This document shows, piece by piece, positions 25,349-34,119 of a stretch of 64,000 nt of DNA. The stretch comes from Streptomyces malachitofuscus (GTDB taxonomy: Bacteria > Actinomycetota > Actinomycetes > Streptomycetales > Streptomycetaceae). Position numbers and translations under genes: made by a program. The stretch covers positions 26,488 to 90,487 of the forward strand of contig NZ_BMUF01000020.1 of the NCBI RefSeq assembly GCF_014650055.1, read 5' to 3'. The notes beneath the pieces were generated by a model. The model saw nothing but the letters and a program-made list of their open reading frames with translations, made no database searches and was not told the origin of the DNA. Within the stretch, counting starts at the first letter, position 1. Each line of letters starts with the position of its first letter.

Positions 25349-25954
25349 TCACTCCGCCTCGCGGCGGCCCAGCCATGCCTTGATCGGGATGAGGATCAGC
25401 CACCACCACATCGCAGCGGGGCCGATGACGAGGGCCAGCGGGATGGTCACCAGGAACACCACCACCGTCGCCCCCAGGTCGGCGGCGGAGAGCACCTCGT
25501 CCCGCACCGGTGCGGCCCCGCCCCGCAGCCACGGCCGCCGCGCGACAAGAGCCGCCAGCGCGAGATGGACCGCGCCGAGCGAGGCGACCGCCACCGAGTA
25601 GATGACCACCGAGGCGCTTTCGTCACCGTACTCGGAGACCAGGGACGTCGGGAACGGCACCAGTGCCGCGAGACCCAGGCCCAGGACGGTCAGCACGATC
25701 ACTCCGCCGTCCACCTGCTGGACGGTCCGGAAGATCGCGCGGTGGTCGCGCCAGAAGCCGGCCAGCACCGCCAGACTGATCCCGTAGGCGCCCAGGTTGG
25801 GCAGTGTGTCGCTCAGCGCCTGGTGGAACTGCTCGGGGTTCAGACCCTGCGGCACGGAGATGTCCAGGACCAGCAGGGTGATGGCGATGGCGAACACGCC
25901 GTCGGACAGCGCCACCAGCCGTTCGGGCCCGCCTTCCGGGGTCGGTTTCCTCAT
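25349..25954 (-). CDS. TMEM175-like (DUF1211) potassium channel family membrane protein
   Basis: 201 aa. First helix contains the family signature ALSDGVFAIAITLLVLDI (the F-S-D motif that lines the pore of bacterial TMEM175), followed by five further hydrophobic segments, giving the single six-helix repeat typical of bacterial members, which assemble as tetramers. ATG 25954; GTG 25960 is a possible earlier start. Physiological role in bacteria is poorly known (potassium leak). Confidence 0.82.
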   Translation of the reverse strand: MRKPTPEGGPERLVALSDGVFAIAITLLVLDISVPQGLNPEQFHQALSDTLPNLGAYGISLAVLAGFWRDHRAIFRTVQQVDGGVIVLTVLGLGLAALVPFPTSLVSEYGDESASVVIYSVAVASLGAVHLALAALVARRPWLRGGAAPVRDEVLSAADLGATVVVFLVTIPLALVIGPAAMWWWLILIPIKAWLGRREAE

Positions 25955-26007
25955 GGTCACGACGGTAGGCAGGCCCGGCACGCCGGGCGGCCGTACACGC
26001 CGGGCCG

Positions 26008-27042
26008 TCACCCTGCCACGGTCGAAGGCGGCATGTTGTAGGGGGTCACGACCTGGATGGCGGAGGGCAGGGTGGGTCCCGCGGGCGGCAGGGCTCCGTG
26101 CGCGCGCATCACCAGGTGGCAGGCCTCGCGCAGGTCGTGGCGCAGATCGTGGTGGAGCACCGCGGACAGCCGGTGCTCGCGCAGCAGCCGGGTGTTGTCG
26201 TGGTCGAGGTCGTGCGCCACGAACACGGCGCACTCGCGCCCGGCGTCCTCGAAGGCGCGCAGGGTGGCGATGTTGCCGCCGCCGATGGAGTACACCGCGC
26301 GGATCTCCGGATCGCGGTCCAGGGCGGCCCGGACCAGGTCGTACTGGGTGGCGTCCAGGCCCTGCCCCTCGGCGATCTCGACGAGGGCGCGTCCGGGGTG
26401 CCGGGCGCGCATGGTGCTGCGGAAACCCATCTCGCGTTCCTCCTCGTTGCGGAAGAAGCCGCTGGAGAGGCTGGTGAGCACATTGCCGGGACGGTCGCCC
26501 AGCCACTGGCCCATGAGGTAGGCGGCGGTGGCGCCCGCCGCCCGGTTGTCGCTCCCCACATGGCCGATCCGGGCGCTCGCGGGCAGGTCCGTCACCAGGG
26601 TCACCACCGGGATGCCCGCCGCCGTGAGCCGGCCGACGGCGGCGGTGATCTCGGGGACGTCGGGCGCCTTGAGCATCACGCCCTGCGAGCCGCGCCGGGC
26701 GATCCGGTCGAGGACGCCGGCCAGTTCCCCCGCCGGGCCCGTCTCGCGGAAGTGGAAGCGGGAACGGACCACCGCCGGGTGCAGGGAGGGCAGTTCGGCC
26801 TCCAGGGCGGCGCGGACGGCGGTGGAGAAGCGCTCCGGCGCCTGCATCACGATGTCCACCATGAACGTGCGGCCGACCAGACGGACCTGGGTGCGCTGCC
26901 GGTCCAGGTCGGCTATCGCGCGGCGCACCTCTTGCGCGGTGCTCTCCCGCACCCCGCCCCGCCCGTTGAGGACCCGGTCCACCGTGGCCTCGCTCAACCC
27001 GGCCTGACGTGCGATTTCCCTGATCGGGAAGGGGTGGCCCAT
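26008..27042 (-). CDS. LacI-family transcriptional regulator
   Basis: 344 aa. N-terminal helix-turn-helix IREIARQAGLSEATVDRVLN with hinge helix region, then a periplasmic-binding-like effector domain. ATG 27042 has AGGAG before it. Divergent from the PhyH-SDR-Gfo/Idh operon across a 109-bp spacer, so it most likely controls that operon and itself, with a sugar or cyclitol derivative as effector. The Ala-rich minor-groove motif of classical LacI proteins is not conserved, so the operator may be atypical. Confidence 0.9.
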   Translation of the reverse strand: MGHPFPIREIARQAGLSEATVDRVLNGRGGVRESTAQEVRRAIADLDRQRTQVRLVGRTFMVDIVMQAPERFSTAVRAALEAELPSLHPAVVRSRFHFRETGPAGELAGVLDRIARRGSQGVMLKAPDVPEITAAVGRLTAAGIPVVTLVTDLPASARIGHVGSDNRAAGATAAYLMGQWLGDRPGNVLTSLSSGFFRNEEEREMGFRSTMRARHPGRALVEIAEGQGLDATQYDLVRAALDRDPEIRAVYSIGGGNIATLRAFEDAGRECAVFVAHDLDHDNTRLLREHRLSAVLHHDLRHDLREACHLVMRAHGALPPAGPTLPSAIQVVTPYNMPPSTVAG

Positions 27043-27093
27043 GCGGCGGCTCCTGAGGGGTTTTTGATGGGTTCCTGCTGGTTGTTCGAAGGG

Positions 27094-27105
27094 TTTGTAC
27101 TGACA
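27094..27105. promoter_or_regulatory. Candidate operator TTTGTACTGACA
   Basis: 12-bp site in the LacI/PhyH divergent spacer, matching at 11 of 12 bases a minus-strand site at 36415-36404 (TTTGTACTTACA) in the other divergent promoter of the cluster. The GT...AC spacing suits a GntR/HutC-type dimer, such as the regulator at 41251. Confidence 0.5.
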
Positions 27106-27151
27106 AGAATGGCACCAGCCGCGTCGCTCCGTGACCCGAAGGGACGACCTC

Positions 27152-28327
27152 ATGTCCGCATCCGCCTCCGTGCAGAATCCCGCGCCGGCCGACTGGCTGT
27201 CCGAGCGGGACTGCGACCTGGAGACCTTCCGCGCACTGGTGGAGCAGCAGACCGACCTCGCCGCCCACCCGCACGCCACCGCCGTCGAGCGGAACGTGCT
27301 GCTGTACGACGCCGACCGGCTCGCCCTCGCCGACCGCCGCGCCGTCCAGGCGGAACTCGTCCGCGCGCTCTCCGCGGGCCCCGGCATCGTGGTGGTCCGC
27401 GGCGCCTTCCCCGACCCGGCGGTCGTGGACCGGACCACCGCCGTGTTCGACGCCCTGATCGCCGAGCAGCGCGCCTCGGGGGCCGGCGCCGGCGACCACT
27501 TCGCCCGGCCGGGCGCCAACGACCGGGTGTGGAACGCCCTGGAGAAGACGGCCCTGTACGACCCGCAGGCGTTCGCCGACTACTACGCAAACGATGTGAT
27601 CGCCCTGCTCTCCTCGGCCTGGCTCGGTCCCGGCTACCAGGTCACCTCGCAGGTCAACGTGGTGAACCCGGGCGGCGCCGCGCAGACCGTGCACCGCGAC
27701 TACCACCTCGGGTTCCTGTCCAACGAGACGGCCGCGGCCTACCCGGCGCAGGTGCACCGCCTCTCCCCCGCGCTCACCCTCCAGGGCGCGGTGGCGCACT
27801 GCGACATGCCCGTCGAGTCGGGGCCCACCCTGTATCTGCCGCACTCACAGAAGTACGAGCCCGGCTATCTCGCCTGGCGGCTCCCGGAGTTCCGGGCGTA
27901 CTTCGAGGAGCACCACGTCCAGCTGGCGCTCGCCAAGGGCGACGCGGTGTTCTTCAATCCGGCGCTGTTCCACGCCGCCGGCGCCAACCGTTCGGCGGAC
28001 ATCCGGCGCATGGCCAACCTGCTGCAGGTGTCCTCCGCGTTCGGGCGGGCCATGGAGACCGTGGACCGCGAGGCGGTGACGGGCGCCGTCTATCCGGTGC
28101 TCCTGGGCCGCAAGGCCGAAGGCGCCGGGGAACAGTGGCTGGAGAACGTGATCGCGGCGAGCGCCGAGGGCTACCCGTTCCCCACGAACCTCGACAACGA
28201 CCCGCCGGTCGACGGTCTGGCCCCGCCGTCGCAGGCGGACGTCGTGCGGCGGGCGCTGCGCGAGGGCTGGACCGCGCGGACCCTGCGGAACGAACTGCGG
28301 GCCGGCGCCAAGCGGCGCGAGAGCTGA
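27152..28327 (+). CDS. Phytanoyl-CoA dioxygenase (PhyH) family Fe(II)/2-oxoglutarate oxygenase
   Basis: 391 aa from ATG 27152, preceded by AAGGGACG; a GTG at 27131 is less likely. Double-stranded beta-helix iron site visible: HRDYHLGFL gives His and Asp, and FFNPALFHAAGANRS gives the distal His and the 2-oxoglutarate-binding Arg. Such enzymes hydroxylate or oxidatively demethylate small substrates. First gene of an operon with an SDR and two Gfo/Idh/MocA dehydrogenases, beside a LacI regulator. The setting points to a sugar or cyclitol substrate rather than phytanoyl-CoA. Confidence 0.82.
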   Translation: MSASASVQNPAPADWLSERDCDLETFRALVEQQTDLAAHPHATAVERNVLLYDADRLALADRRAVQAELVRALSAGPGIVVVRGAFPDPAVVDRTTAVFDALIAEQRASGAGAGDHFARPGANDRVWNALEKTALYDPQAFADYYANDVIALLSSAWLGPGYQVTSQVNVVNPGGAAQTVHRDYHLGFLSNETAAAYPAQVHRLSPALTLQGAVAHCDMPVESGPTLYLPHSQKYEPGYLAWRLPEFRAYFEEHHVQLALAKGDAVFFNPALFHAAGANRSADIRRMANLLQVSSAFGRAMETVDREAVTGAVYPVLLGRKAEGAGEQWLENVIAASAEGYPFPTNLDNDPPVDGLAPPSQADVVRRALREGWTARTLRNELRAGAKRRES

Positions 28328-28345
28328 AAGGGACCCGGACACATC

Positions 28346-29122
28346 ATGGGACTTCTCGACGACAGGATCGTCCTCGTCAACGGCGGCAGCCAGGGCGTCG
28401 GTGCCGCCGTCGCGCGTGCAGCGGTCCGCGAGGGCGCGGTCGTGGCCGTCAGCGGGCGGCGCCCGGAACCCGGCGAGGCGCTGGTCGCCGAGCTGGCGGC
28501 CGGGGGCGGAAAGGCGATGTTCGTACGGGCCGACCTGGCCGACGCCGAGCAGGCCAGGGCCTCGGTGACCCGGGTGGTGGAGGCGTACGGGCGGGTCGAC
28601 TGCCTGGTCAACTCGGCGGGTCTGACGACGCGCGGAACGCTCCTCGACACCACGCCCGAGCTGTTCGACCAGCACGTCGCGATCAACCTCAAGGCGCCGT
28701 TCTTCGCCATGCAGGCCGCCGTCGCGGACATGGTGCGGCGCGAGGAGCCCGGCACGATCGTCAACATCATCACCTCGTCGGCGCACGGCGGGCAGCCGTT
28801 CCTCGCGCCGTACGTCGCCGCGAAGGCCGGGCTGATCGGTCTGACCCGCAACGCGGCGCACGCCCACCGCTGGGACCGGATCCGGATCAACGGACTGAAC
28901 ATCGGCTGGACCGCCACCGAGGGCGAGGACGCCACCCAGCGCACCTTCCACGGCGCCGGGGACGACTGGCGCGAACGGGCCGCCGCGCGGCTGCCGATGG
29001 GCAGGCTCGGCCTGCCGGACGAGATCGCCGACTTCGTGGTTCTGCTGCTCTCCGACCGTTCCGGTGTGGTCACCGGATCCGTGATCGACTGGGACCAGAA
29101 CGTCCTCGGCGGCCTCGACTGA
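28346..29122 (+). CDS. Short-chain dehydrogenase/reductase
   Basis: 258 aa. Cofactor motif VNGGSQGVGAAVA (variant of TGxxxGxG with N for T), NSAG, catalytic Ser (IITSSAHGG) and YVAAK (Tyr/Lys). NAD(P)-dependent oxidation of a hydroxyl. It starts 18 bp after the dioxygenase gene with AAGGGACCCGGACAC before the ATG, so they are co-transcribed. Confidence 0.9.
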   Translation: MGLLDDRIVLVNGGSQGVGAAVARAAVREGAVVAVSGRRPEPGEALVAELAAGGGKAMFVRADLADAEQARASVTRVVEAYGRVDCLVNSAGLTTRGTLLDTTPELFDQHVAINLKAPFFAMQAAVADMVRREEPGTIVNIITSSAHGGQPFLAPYVAAKAGLIGLTRNAAHAHRWDRIRINGLNIGWTATEGEDATQRTFHGAGDDWRERAAARLPMGRLGLPDEIADFVVLLLSDRSGVVTGSVIDWDQNVLGGLD

Positions 29123-29175
29123 TCCCCCCACCTCCTGCTCGTACGCACCACCCGCACCCAAGGAGCACCGCCCTC

Positions 29176-30180
29176 ATGCGTATCGGAATCCTCGGCCTCG
29201 GCCGCATCGGCGCCTTCCACGCCGAGACCCTGTCCGGGCTCGACGCCGTCGGGTCCCTCGTCGTCTCCGACCCGTTCACGCACGCCGCGAAGGCCGCCGC
29301 CGAGCGGTTCGGCGCGGAGGTCGCGGACTCCCCCGAGGCGGTGCTCGCGGCCGGGGTGGACGGCGTGGTCGTCGCCGCCGCGACCGACGCCCACCCGGCG
29401 CTGATCCTGGCGTGCGCGGAGGCGGGCGTGCCCGTCTTCTGCGAGAAGCCCGTTGCCCGCACGATGGCCGAGGGCGTCCAGGTGCTGAAGGCGGTCGAAG
29501 GACTGGACGTGCCGATCCAGATCGGCTTCAACCGCCGGTTCGACGCCGGCTTCGTCGCCGCGCGGGCCGCCGTACGCGGCGGTGAGCTGGGCGACCTGCA
29601 CACCGTGCGCTCGACCACGCTCGACCCGGCGCCGCCGCCGGCCGCGTACATCGCCGCGTCCGGGGGCATCTTCCGTGACTGCTCCGTCCACGACTTCGAC
29701 ATCATCCGCTGGGTGACCGGCCGCGAGGTGACCGAGGTGTACGCGGTCGGCGGCAACCGGGGCGCCGACTTCATCAGGGAGGCGGGCGACGCCGACACCA
29801 CGGGCGCGATCCTGACCCTGGACGACGGCACCCTCGCGGTGGTCTCCAACAGCCGTCACAACGCCCGGGGGTACGACGTCCGCATGGAGCTGCACGGCTT
29901 CCGGGACTCCATCGCGGTCGGTCTGGAGGACAAGCTGCCACTGCGGTCGGTGGAGCCGGGCGTGGCCTTCCCCGCGGGCACCCCGCACGACTTCTTCATG
30001 GACCGCTTCACCGCCGCCTACCGGGCCGAACTGACGGCTTTCACCGAGGTCGTGTCCGGTTCCCGGCCCTCGCCGTGCACGGTCGCGGACGCCCTGGAGG
30101 CGGGCTGGATCGCCGAGGCGTGCACACTGTCGCTGCACGAGCACCGGCCCGTCACCGTCGAGGAGGTACGGCACGCATGA
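29176..30180 (+). CDS. Gfo/Idh/MocA oxidoreductase, inositol 2-dehydrogenase-like
   Basis: 334 aa. Rossmann motif ILGLGRIGAFH, EKPVA, and the catalytic DCSVHDFDIIRW with Asp and His as in inositol dehydrogenases (IolG) and scyllo-inositol dehydrogenases. It has the closest look to true IolG in this operon. ATG 29176 follows AAGGAG. Stop overlaps the next Gfo/Idh gene (ATGA). Substrate could be myo-, scyllo- or a substituted inositol. Confidence 0.85.
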   Translation: MRIGILGLGRIGAFHAETLSGLDAVGSLVVSDPFTHAAKAAAERFGAEVADSPEAVLAAGVDGVVVAAATDAHPALILACAEAGVPVFCEKPVARTMAEGVQVLKAVEGLDVPIQIGFNRRFDAGFVAARAAVRGGELGDLHTVRSTTLDPAPPPAAYIAASGGIFRDCSVHDFDIIRWVTGREVTEVYAVGGNRGADFIREAGDADTTGAILTLDDGTLAVVSNSRHNARGYDVRMELHGFRDSIAVGLEDKLPLRSVEPGVAFPAGTPHDFFMDRFTAAYRAELTAFTEVVSGSRPSPCTVADALEAGWIAEACTLSLHEHRPVTVEEVRHA

Positions 30181-31196
30181 GCGAGCCCGGCCCGAAACCC
30201 CTGCGCATCGGAATCCTGGGAGCCGCGCGGATCACCGAGCGCTCCCTGATCGGCCCGGCCCGGGCGGGCGGCCACCGCCTGGTCGCGGTGGCCGCCCGCG
30301 ACCGCTCACGCGCCGACGCCTTCGCCGCGGCGCACGGCGTGGAGCGCGTCGTCGGCTCCTATCGCGAGCTGCTGGCCGATCCCGAGGTCGACGTCGTCTA
30401 CAACCCGCTCGTCAACGGTCTGCACGGCCCGTGGAACCTGGCGGCGCTGGAGGCCGGCAAGCACGTCCTGACGGAGAAGCCGTCGGCGAGCAACGCCGAG
30501 GAGGCCGAGGAGGTGCGGGAGGCGGCGGTGAAGTCCGGCACCGTCTTCATGGAGGCGTTCCACTACCTCTTCCATCCGGTCACCCGTCGGCTGCACGAGC
30601 TGCTGGCCTCCGGTGAACTCGGCGGGCTGCGCCACGTGGAGGCCACGGTGGCGATCCCCGCCCCGGAGGCCACCGACCCGCGCTGGTCGCTGCCCCTGGC
30701 CGGCGGCGCCCTGATGGACCTCGGCTGCTACGGCCTGCACGCGCTGCGCATGCTCGCCCCCTGGGCGGGCGGCGCACCGCGCCTGCTCTCCGCGCGGGCG
30801 GGTGAGCGGGCGGGCGCGCCGGGTGTGGACGAGTGGCTCGACGCCGAGCTGGAGTTCCCGGGCGGTGCGACGGGCTCCGCCCGCTGTCACATGGCGTACG
30901 AGGGGCTGGAGATGAGCATCCGGGTGGTCGGCGACCGGGGCGAGGCGTCGGCCCCGAACTTCGTGCTGCCGCAGCAGGACGACCGGGTGGTGATCCGCAC
31001 TGCGGAGGGCGAGCGCACGGAACGCCTGGGCACCCGGTCGTCGTACACGTACCAGCTGGAGGCCTTCGCCGCGCGGGTGCGTGAGGGTGCCCCGCTCGCG
31101 CTGGGCCCGGACGACGCGGTGACCACGATGCGGCTGATCGACGCGTGCTACGGGGCGGCGGGGCTCGCGCCGCGGCCGCGGAGCACGATCGGCTGA
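30177..31196 (+). CDS. Gfo/Idh/MocA oxidoreductase
   Basis: 339 aa from ATG 30177, overlapping the previous stop by 4 bp. Motifs: ILGAARITER (divergent first glycine loop), TEKPSASN, and MDLGCYGLHALRM in the place of the D-x3-H region, resembling the trans-dihydrodiol dehydrogenase/glucose-fructose-oxidoreductase branch. Last gene of the PhyH operon; its stop is part of a long terminator. Confidence 0.87.
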   Translation: MSEPGPKPLRIGILGAARITERSLIGPARAGGHRLVAVAARDRSRADAFAAAHGVERVVGSYRELLADPEVDVVYNPLVNGLHGPWNLAALEAGKHVLTEKPSASNAEEAEEVREAAVKSGTVFMEAFHYLFHPVTRRLHELLASGELGGLRHVEATVAIPAPEATDPRWSLPLAGGALMDLGCYGLHALRMLAPWAGGAPRLLSARAGERAGAPGVDEWLDAELEFPGGATGSARCHMAYEGLEMSIRVVGDRGEASAPNFVLPQQDDRVVIRTAEGERTERLGTRSSYTYQLEAFAARVREGAPLALGPDDAVTTMRLIDACYGAAGLAPRPRSTIG

Positions 31197-31259
31197 CGCC
31201 GCACGGTCCGTATGGGTACGGCCGCCTCCGCGGGGGCGGCCGTACCCGTGCGGCGTCAG
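31193..31259. terminator. Bidirectional terminator between convergent Gfo/Idh genes
   Basis: Outer arms 31193-31205 and 31247-31259 and an inner 13-bp stem 31214-31226 with 31235-31247. The stop codons of both convergent genes lie inside the outer arms, so each mRNA ends in the same hairpin. Confidence 0.9.
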
Positions 31260-32275
31260 TGGTACAGCGGAGGTTTCCGCACCAGGTCGACCGTCACCCG
31301 GCCGCCGTCCTCCAGCGCCCGCACCCCGGCCTCGCAGACGGCCGCGGCGGCGTAGCCGTCCCAGACGCTCGGGCCGGTGACCAGGCCCGCGCGGGTGGCG
31401 TCGACCCACGCCTGGATCTCGTCGTCGTAGGCCTGGGCGAAGCGTTCGGTCCAGTCCTGGGTGATGGTGCCGCCCCAGCGGCCGTCGGTGTGGGTGACCA
31501 GCGCGTGGCCGTCGCCGATGCGGGCGGTGCCGCGTTCGCAGACCGCCTCGGCCTGCACCTGGTAGCCGAATCCGCAGTTGACGAAGATCTCCACGTCGGA
31601 GAGGGCGCCGCCGTCGGTCTCGAGGACGACGAACTGGGGGTCGCGCAGTCCCTCGGGGGCTCCGGCGGACGGAGTGGGACGCAGCACCGTCACGGCGGTG
31701 ATCTCGTGGCCGAGCAGCCAGCGGGTGGCGTCCACCTCGTGGGCCACGGAGTCGGTGATGAGCATGGCGCTGGTGAAGAAGGACGGGCCGGCCACGTTGC
31801 GGTGCCGGTTGTGCAGCATGAGCGGGCGGCCCAGCCGGCCGCTCTCCAGCAGGGCCTTGAGCCGCACGTACTCGGTGTCGTAGCGGCGCATGAAGCCGAC
31901 CTGGACCCTCCGGTGGCCGAGCGCCTGTTCGGCCTCTATGACGCGCAGGGCGGACGCCGCGTCGGGGGTGAGCGGCTTCTCGCACAGGACGGGCAGATCG
32001 TGCTCGAACGCGGTGAGCAGGGCGGCCTCGTGGGCCGGCCCCGGGGAGGCGACGATCACGGCGTCGACGTCGGCCGCCGCCATCGCGGCGGCCGGGTCGG
32101 TGTGGGCGGTGCAGCCGTCGACGCCCGCGGCGACGGCCTCGGCCCGTTCGGCGTCGATGTCCACGACGGCGGTGACCCGCGCCCCGCTGGTGACCCGGTC
32201 GATCCGGCGTACATGGTCCGCGCCCATGCGGCCGGTGCCGACGACGGCGATGCGCAGTGGCTCGCGCCGGTTCAT
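31256..32275 (-). CDS. iolG: Inositol 2-dehydrogenase (Gfo/Idh/MocA family)
   Basis: 339 aa. IAVVGTGRMGADH Rossmann loop, CEKPLT, and DSVAHEVDATRWLL carrying the catalytic Asp and His. Its place at the end of the importer/IolE operon makes it the best candidate for the NAD-dependent oxidation of myo-inositol to scyllo-inosose, the first step of catabolism. ATG 32275 after GAGAGG. Co-directional with and 23 bp after the IolE-like gene. Confidence 0.85.
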   Translation of the reverse strand: MNRREPLRIAVVGTGRMGADHVRRIDRVTSGARVTAVVDIDAERAEAVAAGVDGCTAHTDPAAAMAAADVDAVIVASPGPAHEAALLTAFEHDLPVLCEKPLTPDAASALRVIEAEQALGHRRVQVGFMRRYDTEYVRLKALLESGRLGRPLMLHNRHRNVAGPSFFTSAMLITDSVAHEVDATRWLLGHEITAVTVLRPTPSAGAPEGLRDPQFVVLETDGGALSDVEIFVNCGFGYQVQAEAVCERGTARIGDGHALVTHTDGRWGGTITQDWTERFAQAYDDEIQAWVDATRAGLVTGPSVWDGYAAAAVCEAGVRALEDGGRVTVDLVRKPPLYH

Positions 32276-32298
32276 CCTCTCGCCTCCCTCCCGGGTCG

Positions 32299-33201
32299 TC
32301 AGGCTCCGCAGGAACGCAGGAACTTGCGGGTGCGCACGGCGATCGGCAGCGGCTTGTCCGGCTCGCACGGGTACATGTCCTGCTCGACGATGGCGAACAG
32401 GTCCACGCCCAGTTTCTGGGCGGCCGTGAGGACCGGGCCCAGCTCGGGGACGCCGGCGGGCGGTTCGCACATCACCCCGCGCTGGACGGCGGGCCCGAAC
32501 GGGATCTCGTTCTTGACGACGTCGGCGAGGATCTCCGGGTCGACCTGCTTGAGGTGGAGGTAGCCGATGCGCTCGCCGTAGGTCTCGATCAGCTTGACGC
32601 TGTCGCCGCCGCAGTAGGCGTAGTGGCCGGTGTCCAGGCAGAGGTTGACCAGGGAGGAGTCGGTCGAGTCGAGGAAGCGCTCGACGTGCTGCTCGGTGTC
32701 GATGTGGGTGTCGGCGTGCGGGTGGACGACGATGTCGAGCCCGTACGTCTCCTTCACCTCGCGGCCCAGGCGTTCCATGCCCTTGCTGAGGTGGCCCCAC
32801 TGCTCGGTGGTGAGCTCCGGGGGCTCGAGGATCTCGGCGGTCTTGTCGTCGCGCCAGAAGGACGGGATGACGACGAGGTGCTCGGCGTTCATGTCGCGAG
32901 TGAGTGCGGCGACGCGGCTGACCTGTTCCCAGGTGGCGTCCCATTCGGACGGGCCGCGGTGCAGTCCGCAGAAGATGGTGCCGGCGGAGACCTTCAGGCC
33001 CCGCCGCTCCACCTCGTCGGTGAGGCGGGCCGGGTCGGTGGGGAGGTATCCGTAGGGGCCGAGTTCGATCCAGGAGTAGCCGGCCTCGGCGACCTCGTCG
33101 AGGAAGCGCTGCCAGGGCACCTGCTGGGGGTCGTCGGGGAACCAGACGCCCCAGGAGTCGGGGGCGGAACCGACCCGGATGCGGTCGAGCGCGACTGCCA
33201 T
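32299..33201 (-). CDS. iolE: Sugar phosphate isomerase/epimerase-fold protein, probable inosose dehydratase
   Basis: 300 aa. TIM-barrel AP-endonuclease-2 family; the start VGSAPDSWGVWFPDD resembles IolE, and metal ligands appear in ELGPYGY, VVHPHADTH, CLDTGHYAY and HLKQVD. IolE dehydrates scyllo-inosose to the trihydroxycyclohexanedione that IolD hydrolyses. An isomerase of the IolI type is the alternative. One base separates its ATG from the stop of the ABC ATPase gene. Confidence 0.8.
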   Translation of the reverse strand: MAVALDRIRVGSAPDSWGVWFPDDPQQVPWQRFLDEVAEAGYSWIELGPYGYLPTDPARLTDEVERRGLKVSAGTIFCGLHRGPSEWDATWEQVSRVAALTRDMNAEHLVVIPSFWRDDKTAEILEPPELTTEQWGHLSKGMERLGREVKETYGLDIVVHPHADTHIDTEQHVERFLDSTDSSLVNLCLDTGHYAYCGGDSVKLIETYGERIGYLHLKQVDPEILADVVKNEIPFGPAVQRGVMCEPPAGVPELGPVLTAAQKLGVDLFAIVEQDMYPCEPDKPLPIAVRTRKFLRSCGA

Positions 33202-33202
33202 G

Positions 33203-34114
33203 TCAGGACTTTCCTTCCGGAGTTGCGGCTGCGGGGGCCTGGAGGTCGCCCTCCTCGGGGAGCCCTTCGGTGTCCACGCCTCGCACCTGTGCCAGCTCGT
33301 GCTTGAGGGCGGCGAGTTCGGCTCCGCCGGCCATGTGGTTGGTCAGTTCCTCGAGGTTGACCTCGCTGCGGTCGGCGGACAGTTCCATGGTGCCCAGGCG
33401 CAGCACGCTGAAGTGGTCACCGACCATGTAGGCGTGGTGCGGGTTGTGGGTGATGAAGATGACGCCGAGGCCGCGGTCGCGGGCCATGGCGATGTACTTC
33501 AGGACCACGCCGGACTGCTTGACGCCGAGGGCGGCGGTCGGCTCGTCGAGGATGAGGACGCGGGCGCCGAAGTACACGGCGCGGGCGATGGCGACGCACT
33601 GGCGCTGGCCCCCGGAGAGCGTGCCGATGGGCTGCTCCAGGTCGTCCAGGACGATGCCCATGTTGCGCAGTTCCTCGTCCGCCGTCCTCTTCATCCGGTC
33701 GATGTCGAGGCGGCGCAGCGGCCAGGGCCCCTTGGTCATCTCGGAGCCGAGGAAGAAGTTGCGCCACACCGGCATCAGGGGGACGACGGCGAGGTCCTGG
33801 TAGACGGTGGCGATGCCCTTGTCGAGGGCCTCGCGGGGGGTGGAGAAGCGCACCGGTTCGCCGTCGACGAGGAACTCGCCCTCGGTGTGCCGGTGCAGCC
33901 CGGAGATGATCTTGATGAGGGTGGACTTGCCGGCTCCGTTGTCCCCGAGGACGCAGGTCACCTTGCCGGGGTGGACGGTGAGGTCGACACCGTGGAGGGC
34001 CCGGATGTTGCCGTAGGACTTGCCGGCCGCGCGGAGTTCGACCAGGGGGCGGTCACCGTCCGGCGCGGTGTCCTGGGTGACGGCGCCGTGGGTGCCGGTG
34101 GTGTTGTCGGTCAT
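33203..34114 (-). CDS. Ribose-type sugar ABC importer, ATPase subunit (single domain)
   Basis: 303 aa. Walker A GDNGAGKST, Q-loop VYQDLA, signature LSGGQRQ, Walker B VLILDEPTAALG. It has only one nucleotide-binding domain, unlike the double-domain RbsA/XylG ATPases, so it works as a homodimer, as in FrcA-like systems. A ~50-residue Ala/Glu-rich tail follows. ATG 34114 with GGAGGTGA upstream, downstream of the permease gene. Confidence 0.9.
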   Translation of the reverse strand: MTDNTTGTHGAVTQDTAPDGDRPLVELRAAGKSYGNIRALHGVDLTVHPGKVTCVLGDNGAGKSTLIKIISGLHRHTEGEFLVDGEPVRFSTPREALDKGIATVYQDLAVVPLMPVWRNFFLGSEMTKGPWPLRRLDIDRMKRTADEELRNMGIVLDDLEQPIGTLSGGQRQCVAIARAVYFGARVLILDEPTAALGVKQSGVVLKYIAMARDRGLGVIFITHNPHHAYMVGDHFSVLRLGTMELSADRSEVNLEELTNHMAGGAELAALKHELAQVRGVDTEGLPEEGDLQAPAAATPEGKS

Positions 34115-34119
34115 TGCGG

